From NCBI GenBank assembly GCA_015231795.1, contig JADGAX010000001.1, positions 805,794 to 869,793 of the forward strand: 64,000 nucleotides of DNA, given 5' to 3'. The notes under the pieces were generated by a model, which saw only the letters and a list, made by a program, of their open reading frames with translations, was not told the DNA's origin and did not search any database. The first letter of the stretch is position 1. Each line of letters starts with the position of its first letter. The translations under genes and the position numbers were made by a program. Shown piece after piece: positions 55,822 to 64,000 of this stretch. The stretch comes from Alphaproteobacteria bacterium (GTDB lineage: Bacteria; Pseudomonadota; Alphaproteobacteria; Rhodospirillales; WMHbin7).

Positions 55822-58800
55822 TTAGAATTCTTTCTGGATCAGCTCGACATTGAGCCCCAGAGAATGCAGTTCCTTGACCAGCACGTTGAAGGATTCCGGA
55901 ATACCGGCTTCGAAATTGTCGTCGCCACGCACGATGGCCTCGTAGACCTTGGTACGGCCCGAGACGTCGTCCGACTTGACGGTCAGCATTTCCTGCAGCG
56001 TATAGGCGGCGCCATAGGCTTCCAAAGCCCAGACCTCCATTTCGCCGAAACGCTGTCCGCCGAACTGCGCCTTGCCGCCCAAGGGCTGCTGGGTGACCAG
56101 CGAGTAGGGGCCGATCGAGCGGGCGTGGATCTTGTCGTCCACCAAATGGTGCAGTTTCAGCATGTAGATGTAGCCCACCGTCACCTTGCGGTCGAAGGGC
56201 ATGCCGGTACGTCCGTCGGTCAGGGTCACCTGCCCCGACGAGGAAAGACCGGCACGTTCCAGCATGGTGACGATGTCGGACTCGCGGGCGCCGTCGAACA
56301 CCGGCGAAGCGATGGGCACGCCGGGCCGCAGGTTTTCGGCCAGTTCCATCACTTCGTCGTCGGAAAGATTGGCGATGTCGGTCTTGAAGACCTTCTCGCC
56401 GTACATTTCCTTCAACCAAGCGCGAAGGCTGGCGGGCTTTTGCGTCTCGCGCTTGACCTGATCGCACAGTTGGCCGATTTCACGGCCCAAGCCCGCGCAG
56501 GCCCAGCCGAGATGGGTTTCCAGAATCTGGCCCACATTCATGCGCGAAGGCACGCCCAGGGGATTCAGCACCAGATCGACGGGCGTTCCGTCTTCCAGAT
56601 GCGGCATGTCCTCCGAGGGCAGAATGCGCGAAATGACGCCCTTGTTGCCGTGACGACCGGCCATCTTGTCGCCGGGCTGCAGCTTGCGCTTCACAGCCAC
56701 GAAAACCTTGACCATCTTCATCACGCCGGGAGGCAGCTCGTCGCCGCGCTGCAGCTTCTCGACCTTGTTTTCGAAACGGGCCTGCAGCTTGTCGATGCTG
56801 TCGTCGAAGGCGCGCTTCAGCTCTTCCACTTCGCTCATGGCCGCATCGTCGGCCACGGTGATGTGGCGCCACTGATGGGGCGGCATGGCGTCAAGCACGG
56901 ATTCTTCCAACAGCGTGCCCTGCTTGGCGTGCTTGGAACCGCCGCCCGCCGTCTGGTTGAGCAACAGCTCGCGCAGGCGGACATGGAAGCTGCGTTCCAG
57001 AATGGCGCGTTCGTCGTCGCGATCCTTGGCCAAACGCTCAATGTCGGCGCGTTCGATGGCCAAAGCGCGTTCGTCCTTCTCAACGCCGCGGCGCGAGAAG
57101 ACGCGAACTTCGACGATGGTTCCGTTGACGCCCGGCGGCACGCGCAAGCTGGTGTCGCGCACGTCGGAGGCCTTTTCGCCGAAGATGGCGCGCAGCAGCT
57201 TTTCTTCCGGCGTCATCGGGCTTTCGCCCTTCGGCGTCACCTTGCCGACCAGAATGTCGCCCGGCTTGACGTCGGCGCCGATATAGACGATGCCCGCTTC
57301 GTCGAGGTTCTTCAGCGCGTCTTCGCCCACGTTGGGAATGTCGCGGGTGATTTCTTCCTGACCCAGCTTGGTGTCGCGGGCCATGACTTCGAATTCCTCG
57401 ATATGGATCGAGGTAAAGACGTCATCGCGCACGATGCGCTCGTTGATCAGGATCGAATCTTCGAAGTTGTAGCCGTTCCAGGGCATGAAGGCGACCAGGG
57501 CGTTGCGGCCCAGGGCCAGCTCGCCCAACTGGGTCGAGGGTCCGTCGGCGATGATGTCGCCCATACTGACGATGTCGCCCACCTTCACCAGCGGCTTTTG
57601 CGTGATGCAGGTGTTCTGGTTCGAGCGCTGGAACTTCAGCAGGTTGTAGATATCGACGCCCGAGGCCGAGGCGCTGGTCTCCTCGGTGGCGCGGATCACG
57701 ATGCGGGTGGCGTCCACCTGATCGATGACGCCCGAACGCTTGGCAGCGATGGCGGCGCCGGAATCCCTGGCCACCGCTTCTTCCATGCCGGTGCCGACCA
57801 AGGGCGCTTCGGCGCGCAGAAGCGGAACCGCCTGACGCTGCATGTTCGATCCCATCAGGGCGCGGTTGGCGTCGTCGTTCTCAAGGAAGGGAATGAGAGC
57901 GGCGGCCACCGAAACCAACTGCTTGGGGCTGACGTCGGCCAAGGTGATTTCCGAAGGCGGCAGCATCAGGAATTCGCCGCCTTGACGGCAGCTGACCAGG
58001 GTCTCGGTGAAGTGGCCCTTGGCGTCCAGCGCCGCATTGGCCTGGGCGATGGTGTACTTGCTTTCTTCCATGGCCGACAAATAGATCACGTCGTCGGTCA
58101 CGCGCCCGCCGGTCACCTTGCGGTACGGCGTTTCGATGAAGCCGTATTGATTGACGCGGGCGAAGGTGGCCAGCGAATTGATCAGGCCGATATTCGGACC
58201 TTCCGGCGTCTCAATCGGGCAAATGCGCCCGTAATGGGTGGGATGCACGTCGCGCACTTCGAAACCGGCGCGCTCGCGGGTAAGACCTCCCGGCCCCAGG
58301 GCCGACAGGCGGCGCTTGTGGGTGATTTCCGACAACGGATTGGTCTGATCCATGAACTGCGACAGCTGCGACGAGCCGAAGAACTCGCGCACGGCGGCCG
58401 CCGCAGGCTTGGCGTTGATCAGGTCATGCGGCATCACGGTATCGATATCGACCGAACTCATGCGCTCGCGGATGGCGCGCTCCATGCGCAGCAGGCCCAG
58501 GCGGTACTGGTTTTCCATCAACTCGCCCACCGAGCGAACGCGACGGTTGCCCAGGTTGTCGATGTCGTCGATCTCGCCCTTGCCGTCCTTCAGTTCGACC
58601 AGAACCTTGATGACGCCCAGGATATCGTCCTTGCGCAGGACGCGCATGGTGTCGGGAATGTTCGAGAATCCCAAACGAGCATTCAGCTTCACGCGGCCCA
58701 CGGCCGACAGGTCGTAACGCTCGGAATCGAAGAACAGGCCCTGGAACAGCGCTTCGGCGGTTTCCAAGGTGGGCGGCTCGCCCGGACGCATGACGCGGTA

Positions 58801-59997
58801 AATGTCGATCAGCGCTTCTTCGCGACAGGTGTTCTTGTCCACGGCCAGCGTGTTGCGCATATAGGCGCCGACATTGACGTGGTCGATGGCCAGCACCGGC
58901 AGTTCGGTGATGCCCGCCTTTTCCAACTCGTTCAAGATGGCGTCGGTCAACTCGTCGCCCGCCTCGACGAAGATTTCGCCGGTCTTCTCGTTGATCAGGT
59001 CATTGGCCGCATAGACGCCGATCAGGTCCTCGTGCGTGACCATGTATTCGTCAAGCCCGCCTTCCTTCAGCTTCTTGGCGACGCGCAGCGTCATCTTGGT
59101 GCCGGCCTCGGCCATCACCTTGCCCGACTTGGCGTCAACCAAGTCGTGAGTGAGCTTGACGCCCTTCATGCGCTCAGGCTCGAAGGTGGTGCGCCAGCCT
59201 TTCTTGCCGCGCTTGTAAAGCGTGGTGTTGTAGAAATAGCCCAGCATTTCTTCCCTGGACATGCCCTTGGCGAGCGTCAGGTCGAAGGGGCGGCTTTCGG
59301 CGGCCTTCTTGGCGCGCATCTTGGCGGTCTCTTCCGAATCCAGCGCGTAGAGCAGCGTGGTCACGGGCAGCTTGCGCCTGCGGTCGATGCGCACATAGAC
59401 CAAATCCTTGGCGTCGAATTCGAAATCGAGCCACGAGCCGCGATAGGGAATCACGCGCGCCGCGAACAGATACTTGCCCGAGCTGTGGGTCTTGCCCTTG
59501 TCGTGGTCGAAGAAGACGCCGGGGCTGCGATGCATCTGCGAGACGATGACGCGTTCGGTGCCGTTGATGACGAAGGTGCCGTTGGCGGTCATGAGCGGCA
59601 TGTCGCCCATGTACACGTCCTGCTCCTTGATGTCGCGGATCGAGCGCGAGCCGGTCTCCTCGTCGACGTCCCAAACGACGAGACGCAGGGTCACCTTCAA
59701 CGGAGCGGCAAAGGTCATGCCGCGCTGCTGGCACTCGTCGACGTCGTATTTCGGCGCTTCCAGTTCGTAGCGCACGAATTCAAGCGTGCCGCGCTCGGAA
59801 AAATCCTTGATCGGAAAGACCGATTTGAAGACTTCCTGCAGCCCGGATTCGTCGCGCTTCTCGGGCGGCGTGTCCATTTGCAAAAAGCGATCGTAGGAGC
59901 TTTTCTGCACCTCGATCAGGTTCGGCATGGGCGCGATGGACGGAATCCGTCCGAAACTTTTGCGAATCCGCTTGCGACCCGTGTAGGACTTAGCCAT
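55822..59997 (-). CDS. rpoB: RNA polymerase beta subunit
   Basis: 1391 residues. The rifampicin region is intact ([34 protein letters not shown]), and the C-terminal [32 protein letters not shown] is typical. No resistance substitution is obvious at the usual rif positions (S, Q, D, H, S). It follows rplL after a 159-bp gap holding a strong hairpin. Core transcription gene. Confidence 0.98.
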   Translation of the reverse strand: MAKSYTGRKRIRKSFGRIPSIAPMPNLIEVQKSSYDRFLQMDTPPEKRDESGLQEVFKSVFPIKDFSERGTLEFVRYELEAPKYDVDECQQRGMTFAAPLKVTLRLVVWDVDEETGSRSIRDIKEQDVYMGDMPLMTANGTFVINGTERVIVSQMHRSPGVFFDHDKGKTHSSGKYLFAARVIPYRGSWLDFEFDAKDLVYVRIDRRRKLPVTTLLYALDSEETAKMRAKKAAESRPFDLTLAKGMSREEMLGYFYNTTLYKRGKKGWRTTFEPERMKGVKLTHDLVDAKSGKVMAEAGTKMTLRVAKKLKEGGLDEYMVTHEDLIGVYAANDLINEKTGEIFVEAGDELTDAILNELEKAGITELPVLAIDHVNVGAYMRNTLAVDKNTCREEALIDIYRVMRPGEPPTLETAEALFQGLFFDSERYDLSAVGRVKLNARLGFSNIPDTMRVLRKDDILGVIKVLVELKDGKGEIDDIDNLGNRRVRSVGELMENQYRLGLLRMERAIRERMSSVDIDTVMPHDLINAKPAAAAVREFFGSSQLSQFMDQTNPLSEITHKRRLSALGPGGLTRERAGFEVRDVHPTHYGRICPIETPEGPNIGLINSLATFARVNQYGFIETPYRKVTGGRVTDDVIYLSAMEESKYTIAQANAALDAKGHFTETLVSCRQGGEFLMLPPSEITLADVSPKQLVSVAAALIPFLENDDANRALMGSNMQRQAVPLLRAEAPLVGTGMEEAVARDSGAAIAAKRSGVIDQVDATRIVIRATEETSASASGVDIYNLLKFQRSNQNTCITQKPLVKVGDIVSMGDIIADGPSTQLGELALGRNALVAFMPWNGYNFEDSILINERIVRDDVFTSIHIEEFEVMARDTKLGQEEITRDIPNVGEDALKNLDEAGIVYIGADVKPGDILVGKVTPKGESPMTPEEKLLRAIFGEKASDVRDTSLRVPPGVNGTIVEVRVFSRRGVEKDERALAIERADIERLAKDRDDERAILERSFHVRLRELLLNQTAGGGSKHAKQGTLLEESVLDAMPPHQWRHITVADDAAMSEVEELKRAFDDSIDKLQARFENKVEKLQRGDELPPGVMKMVKVFVAVKRKLQPGDKMAGRHGNKGVISRILPSEDMPHLEDGTPVDLVLNPLGVPSRMNVGQILETHLGWACAGLGREIGQLCDQVKRETQKPASLRAWLKEMYGEKVFKTDIANLSDDEVMELAENLRPGVPIASPVFDGARESDIVTMLERAGLSSSGQVTLTDGRTGMPFDRKVTVGYIYMLKLHHLVDDKIHARSIGPYSLVTQQPLGGKAQFGGQRFGEMEVWALEAYGAAYTLQEMLTVKSDDVSGRTKVYEAIVRGDDNFEAGIPESFNVLVKELHSLGLNVELIQKEF

Positions 59998-60089
59998 TGC
60001 CGCTCCTTATCATCAAACTGTCAATCCAGCACCCTGTTAGGAACTTCAATCTCCCGCCCGGGCACTCTCAAGGCGGAAAACGCCCGGAA

Positions 60090-60113
60090 GCCGAAGGGGT
60101 TTCCCCCTTCGGC
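60090..60113 (-). terminator. Hairpin attenuator between rplL and rpoB
   Basis: GCCGAAGGGG and CCCCTTCGGC form a perfect 10-bp stem with a four-base loop, inside a larger imperfect dyad (CCCGG/CCGGG). The T-run is weak. In bacteria this gap holds a partial terminator that lowers rpoBC expression relative to rplJL, and this element sits exactly there. Confidence 0.6.
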
Positions 60114-60156
60114 GCCGGGTTCAGAGATAGGTACTTACTAGCAGCAAAGCGAGGTC

Positions 60157-60528
60157 TTACTTGACTTCGACCTTGGCGCCAGCGTCTTCCAACTGCTTCT
60201 TCAGCTTGGCAGCCTCGTCCTTCGAAACGCCGTCCTTGACGTCCTTGGGAGCGCCTTCGACCAGATCCTTGGCTTCCTTGAGGCCAAGGCCGGTGATGGC
60301 GCGGACTTCCTTAATCACGTTGATCTTCTTCTCGCCGCCATCAACCAGGACGACGGTGAATTCGGTCTTCTCTTCGACCGGAGCGGCGGCCGGACCGGCA
60401 GCGGCGGCAACGGCCACCGGAGCGGCGGCGGAAACGCCCCACTTTTCTTCCAGCATCTTCGACAGCTCGGCCGCCTCGAGGACGGTGAGGGCCGAAAGTT
60501 CGTCAACCAGCTTGGCAAGATCAGCCAT
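60157..60528 (-). CDS. rplL: Ribosomal protein bL12 (L7/L12)
   Basis: 123 residues. N-terminal dimerisation helices, an alanine/proline-rich hinge ([19 protein letters not shown]) and a conserved C-terminal domain ([27 protein letters not shown]). It forms the multi-copy stalk that recruits translation GTPases. Follows rplJ in the usual order. Confidence 0.98.
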   Translation of the reverse strand: MADLAKLVDELSALTVLEAAELSKMLEEKWGVSAAAPVAVAAAAGPAAAPVEEKTEFTVVLVDGGEKKINVIKEVRAITGLGLKEAKDLVEGAPKDVKDGVSKDEAAKLKKQLEDAGAKVEVK

Positions 60529-60579
60529 TTTACTAACTCCTTATTGCAGCTTGAATTCTGGGTTGTTGCGGTTTGGCTT

Positions 60580-61098
60580 TTAAGCGGCTGCGCCTTGATC
60601 TGCCTTGGCCTTGAGAACCCGGGCGAGCTGACCCGCCGGAGCCTGGAGAACGCCAGCGATACGGGTCGCAGGCGTCTGCACCATGCCGACGATCTTGCCG
60701 CGCAACTCGTCGAGCGAAGGCAGAGTGGCCAGGGCTTTCACGCCCTCCACACCCAGAACCTTGCTTCCGAGGGCGCCGCCCACGATCACCAGCTTCTCAT
60801 TGGTCTTGGCGAATTCGACGGCGATCTTGGCCGCTGCCACAGGGTCCTTCGAATAGGCAATCGCCGTAGGACCCTTGAACAGATCGGCCAGCGTATCGTA
60901 CGCCGTATCCTTCAAGGCGAGACGCGTAAGCCGATTCTTAGTCACCTTGAAGCTGGCCCCAGCCGCGCGCATCTTGCTCCGCAGAGCGGTCATTTCAGCC
61001 ACCGTGAGTCCCATGTAATGGGTCACGACGACCAGACCGGTCTCGGCGAAGGATCCGTGCAGTTGTTCGACCAGTTGCTTCTTTTGGTTCCGGTCCAC
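60580..61098 (-). CDS. rplJ: Ribosomal protein uL10
   Basis: 172 residues. [42 protein letters not shown] is the rRNA-binding N-terminal domain; the C-terminal helix carries the L12-binding sites. It anchors the L12 stalk. A 289-base leader precedes it, as expected for L10-mediated autoregulation. Confidence 0.98.
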   Translation of the reverse strand: MDRNQKKQLVEQLHGSFAETGLVVVTHYMGLTVAEMTALRSKMRAAGASFKVTKNRLTRLALKDTAYDTLADLFKGPTAIAYSKDPVAAAKIAVEFAKTNEKLVIVGGALGSKVLGVEGVKALATLPSLDELRGKIVGMVQTPATRIAGVLQAPAGQLARVLKAKADQGAAA

Positions 61099-61387
61099 GG
61101 TTTACGTCTCCGCTTTATTTGGACGTTTCGGATTTCTCCGTCCCGTCCATCTCTGACGAGGGCCAAAGGGGCGAACTTGCCCTTTCGGCCCGGCTCGCCT
61201 GTCCCAGAAGTTCCAGCCGCACCCCTTTGGGGGAACGTTGGTTTGCCTCTGTCTATGCGGGCGGTCACCCTTTGAATGCCCCCGATTGGGCATACCCACA
61301 GTCTCGGACAGGTTTTGGAAGGAAGCCCGAAAGCATCCTTCCCCCGCCAGCACCGGCCTGAACCGGCGCTGATGGAAACTTGTTGCC
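61099..61387 (-). promoter_or_regulatory. 289-bp rplJL leader region (probable L10 autoregulatory leader)
   Basis: There is no gene between rplA and rplJ. The minus-strand sequence is rich in potential stems (for example CAGCGCCGG/CCGGTGCTG, near the rplA end) and lies exactly where the L10(L12)4-binding leader is found in most bacteria. The specific kink-turn was not verified. Confidence 0.55.
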
Positions 61388-62086
61388 TTAGGCGGCGCCG
61401 CTTAAGCTGGGAATGTCCAGCTTGACGCCCGGCCCCATGGTCGAGGACAGCGACACCTTCTTCAGGTACGTGCCCTTGGCGCCCTGCGGCTTGGCCTTGT
61501 TGATGGCATCCACGAAGGACTTCACATTCTCGACCAGTTGCACTTCGGTGAAGCTGGCCTTGCCGATGCCGGCATGCACGATGCCGGTCTTCTCGGCGCG
61601 GAACTGCACCTGACCGCCCTTGGCCGCCTTGACGGCGTCGCCGACATTCATGGTCACAGTGCCCAGCTTGGGATTGGGCATCAGGCCGCGCGGACCCAGC
61701 ACCTTACCCAGCTTGCCAACCAAACCCATCATGTCGGGGGTGGCGATGACGCGGTCGAAATCCATCTGGCCAGCCTGAACCTTTTCGGCCAAGTCGTCGG
61801 CGCCCACGATGTCGGCGCCCGCCTTGCTGGCTTCGTCGGCCTTGGCGCCCTTGGCGAACACGGCCACGCGCACCGTCTTGCCGGTGCCGTTGGGAAGATC
61901 GACGACGCCGCGCACCATCTGGTCGGCGTGACGCGGATCGATGCCCAGATTGAGCGCGATCTCGATGGTTTCGTCGAACTTGGCGGTCGCCCGCGCCTTG
62001 ATCATCTTGATCGCCTGATCGACCTTGTAGAAGGCGTTGCGATCAATGCCCTCTTGGGCCTTCTTCGTACGTTTTCCGAGAGCCAT
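61388..62086 (-). CDS. rplA: Ribosomal protein uL1
   Basis: 232 residues. The L1 signature [36 protein letters not shown] is present along with [28 protein letters not shown]. It forms the L1 stalk and represses its own operon by binding mRNA. It follows rplK after four bases. Confidence 0.98.
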   Translation of the reverse strand: MALGKRTKKAQEGIDRNAFYKVDQAIKMIKARATAKFDETIEIALNLGIDPRHADQMVRGVVDLPNGTGKTVRVAVFAKGAKADEASKAGADIVGADDLAEKVQAGQMDFDRVIATPDMMGLVGKLGKVLGPRGLMPNPKLGTVTMNVGDAVKAAKGGQVQFRAEKTGIVHAGIGKASFTEVQLVENVKSFVDAINKAKPQGAKGTYLKKVSLSSTMGPGVKLDIPSLSGAA

Positions 62087-62090
62087 TGGC

Positions 62091-62522
62091 CTACTCCACC
62101 ACTTCCATGCCCATCGAGCGGGCAGAACCGACGATCATGCGGCTGGCCGCCTCGACGTCGGTGCAATTGAGGTCCTGCATTTTCTTGGCGGCGATTTCGC
62201 GGATTTGCTCCATCGTCACCTTGCCCACCTTGTCGCCGCGCCCAGGGGTTTTCGTGCCCTTCTGGATGCCCGCCGCCTTCTTCAGGAAGTAGGTGATGGG
62301 CGGCGTCTTGGTGATGAAGGTGAAGGTACGGTCGGAAAAGGCCGTGATCACCACCGGAATGGGCATGCCGGGTTCAAGCTGCTGGGTCGCCGCATTGAAC
62401 GCCTTGCAGAACTCCATGATGTTCAAGCCGCGCTGGCCCAACGCCGGACCCACGGGGGGCGACGGGTTGGCCTTGCCGGCCGGAATTTGCAGTTTGATAT
62501 AGCCAATAATCTTCTTTGCCAT
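62091..62522 (-). CDS. rplK: Ribosomal protein uL11
   Basis: 143 residues. [35 protein letters not shown] is the N-terminal domain binding thiostrepton and release factors; the RNA-binding C-terminal domain ends with [10 protein letters not shown]. It forms the GTPase-associated centre with rRNA. Follows nusG in the conserved order. Confidence 0.98.
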   Translation of the reverse strand: MAKKIIGYIKLQIPAGKANPSPPVGPALGQRGLNIMEFCKAFNAATQQLEPGMPIPVVITAFSDRTFTFITKTPPITYFLKKAAGIQKGTKTPGRGDKVGKVTMEQIREIAAKKMQDLNCTDVEAASRMIVGSARSMGMEVVE

Positions 62523-62599
62523 GGTACCACCTCAGATAGATGGGCCGAAGCCCAGGGTGTGCGCGGTGCGGCGTGGCAAGCCTCCCGCGCTGTTTGCTC

Positions 62600-63139
62600 C
62601 TAGACCTTCTCGACCTGGGAGTATTCCAGCTCCACCGGAGTCGAGCGGCCGAAGATCGACACGGCCACTTTGAGCCTTGCCTTGTCTTCGTCCACTTCCT
62701 CGACGAAACCGTTGAACGAGGTAAACGGGCCGTCGCTGACGCGAACCTGCTCGCCAACCTCGAAACTGATCGAGGGCTTCGGACGTTCGATGCCCTCTTG
62801 AACCTGCTTCATGATGCGCTCGGCTTCGGCATCGGTGATCGGCGAAGGCCGTCCGCGCCCGCCCAGAAAACCGGTAACCTTCGGCGTATTCTTCACCATG
62901 TGCCAAGCGTCGTCGTTCAGATCCATCTTGATCAGAACATAGCCCGGAAAAAACTTGCGCTCGGCGTTCACCTTGGAACCGCGGCGCACCTCGACGACTT
63001 CCTCGACCGGCACCAAGACCTGATCGAAAAGCGAAGCCATGCCCTTCTGCTCGGCCTGCTCCTTGATGGACTGGGCCACCTTCTTTTCGAAGCCCGAATA
63101 GACATGAATGACGTACCAACGCATCGCCACGGTCGTCAC
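62600..63139 (-). CDS. nusG: Transcription antitermination factor NusG
   Basis: 179 residues if the GTG at 63139 (overlapping the secE stop as GTGA) is used; GTG 63130 or ATG 63124 would give [13 protein letters not shown] or [11 protein letters not shown], closer to family starts. The NGN domain ([33 protein letters not shown]) and the KOW motif ([31 protein letters not shown]) are complete. It couples RNA polymerase to the ribosome and Rho. Confidence 0.97.
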   Translation of the reverse strand: MTTVAMRWYVIHVYSGFEKKVAQSIKEQAEQKGMASLFDQVLVPVEEVVEVRRGSKVNAERKFFPGYVLIKMDLNDDAWHMVKNTPKVTGFLGGRGRPSPITDAEAERIMKQVQEGIERPKPSISFEVGEQVRVSDGPFTSFNGFVEEVDEDKARLKVAVSIFGRSTPVELEYSQVEKV

Positions 63140-63333
63140 GCTCCCAAACCGAAGATCAATCGCACGAATTGCGAGATCATGAAATCAACCACGAAAAAGA
63201 AAATAGCCGTCAGAAAGACCATGACGAACACCATCGCGGTCGAAATCGACGTTTCCTTGCGCGACGGCCAGGTAACCTTGTTGGTTTCCTGACGGACTTG
63301 CCGGACGAACTGGCCTGGTGTGATGTTTGCCAT
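63136..63333 (-). CDS. secE: Preprotein translocase subunit SecE
   Basis: 65 residues with a single membrane helix (about 35-57, [21 protein letters not shown]) after the conserved amphipathic segment [20 protein letters not shown]. The single-helix form is normal in alphaproteobacteria. It belongs to the SecYEG channel. It lies between tRNA-Trp and nusG. Confidence 0.96.
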   Translation of the reverse strand: MANITPGQFVRQVRQETNKVTWPSRKETSISTAMVFVMVFLTAIFFFVVDFMISQFVRLIFGLGA

Positions 63334-63377
63334 CTCTCTTTTCGTCTAAGCTCTACTGTTCTGGCGCTGCTGCCGAC

Positions 63378-63453
63378 TGGCAGGAGTGGAGGGGCTCGAA
63401 CCCCCAACCCCCGGTTTTGGAGACCGGTGCTCTACCAGTTGAGCTACACTCCT
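63378..63453 (-). tRNA. tRNA-Trp (anticodon CCA)
   Basis: On the minus strand the gene begins AGGAGTGTAGCTCAACTGG; the anticodon stem-loop CCGGTCTCCAAAACCGG gives CCA; the T-arm has GGTTCGAGCC; the acceptor pairs with CACTCCT and the encoded end is GCCA. It occupies its usual position between tuf and secE. Confidence 0.96.
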
Positions 63454-63506
63454 AGGGCCGACGCCGCATGGCCGGGAGCGAATCCCGGGCCAAGCGGCAA
63501 TTCCAG

Positions 63507-63945
<439 letters not shown>

Positions 63946-64000
63946 CGCAGGAACTACTACCTGGAAACATTTTGTCTTGATGAGGCGAGGTATGGAGAAT
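63946..64000. repeat. Inverted copy of 49354-49408 at the window end
   Basis: Exact 55-bp reverse complement of 49354-49408. On the plus strand it carries the ribosome site and first three codons of an SGNH-type gene copy (ATG at 63992), so a second copy of that gene may continue beyond the window, facing away from the truncated tuf. Confidence 0.97.

Overview
The window looks like chromosomal DNA of a GC-rich alphaproteobacterium, most likely of the Rhodospirillales / Magnetospirillum type. Supporting signs are the order tuf, tRNA-Trp, secE, nusG, rplK, rplA, rplJ, rplL, rpoB, rpoC; the order gyrA, coaD followed by two cyclophilins; an EipB (DUF1849) envelope protein; and BigR/SqrR-type ArsR regulators. 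This placement is inference, as no 16S rRNA gene is present.

Region 1 (1-23.5 kb) is accessory. A partial cation-efflux gene, a TMEM43-like membrane protein and a soluble NIT-domain chemotaxis receptor come first. Then a 17-gene minus-strand operon runs from 21438 down to 4816. It encodes a periplasmic molybdopterin oxidoreductase in B-C-A order (Fe-S subunit, NrfD-type membrane subunit, Tat-exported catalytic subunit), a TorD chaperone, a glycosyltransferase, a methylglyoxal-synthase-fold protein, a multi-cluster ferredoxin, two c-type cytochromes (one and five hemes), two Mrp/ApbC ATPases, a protein of unknown function, two rhodanese-fold proteins and a PhnD-like binding protein / histidine kinase / sigma54 activator signalling set. 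Divergent from it lie moaA (molybdopterin synthesis) and a SqrR/BigR-like persulfide-sensor repressor. The intergenic region carries two back-to-back sigma54-type promoters around a GTTAC-N6-GTAAC palindrome, and the palindrome recurs upstream of the repressor gene. The likely theme is regulated respiration of an oxyanion, probably a sulfur compound, but the substrate is not proven. An IS3-family remnant and tRNA-Lys close this region.

Region 2 (23.5-46.8 kb) is mostly ordinary chromosome: cyclophilins, coaD, gyrA, two sugar transferases (one an O-GlcNAc-transferase-like TPR protein), a deacetylase, a small zincin, a CAP protein, a cyclic-nucleotide-gated K+ channel, a DUF1538 membrane protein with two PII-like proteins, two EamA transporters, a ProX editing enzyme, an amidase, RNase P RNA, a second SqrR/BigR-like regulator, a metallo-beta-lactamase-fold hydrolase, EipB, and a diguanylate cyclase behind a near-consensus sigma54 promoter. 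The gene at 29022-30431 is visibly AT-richer than its surroundings.

Region 3 (46.8-49.4 kb) is an AT-richer MBOAT acyltransferase / SGNH-type pair, probably for polysaccharide O-acylation and probably acquired.

Region 4 (49.4-64 kb) holds aspS and the RNA polymerase / ribosomal protein / nusG-secE cluster. It ends abnormally: tuf is cut off at 63945, and the last 55 bases are an exact inverted copy of 49354-49408 (the start of the SGNH gene). This marks either a rearrangement or an assembly join.
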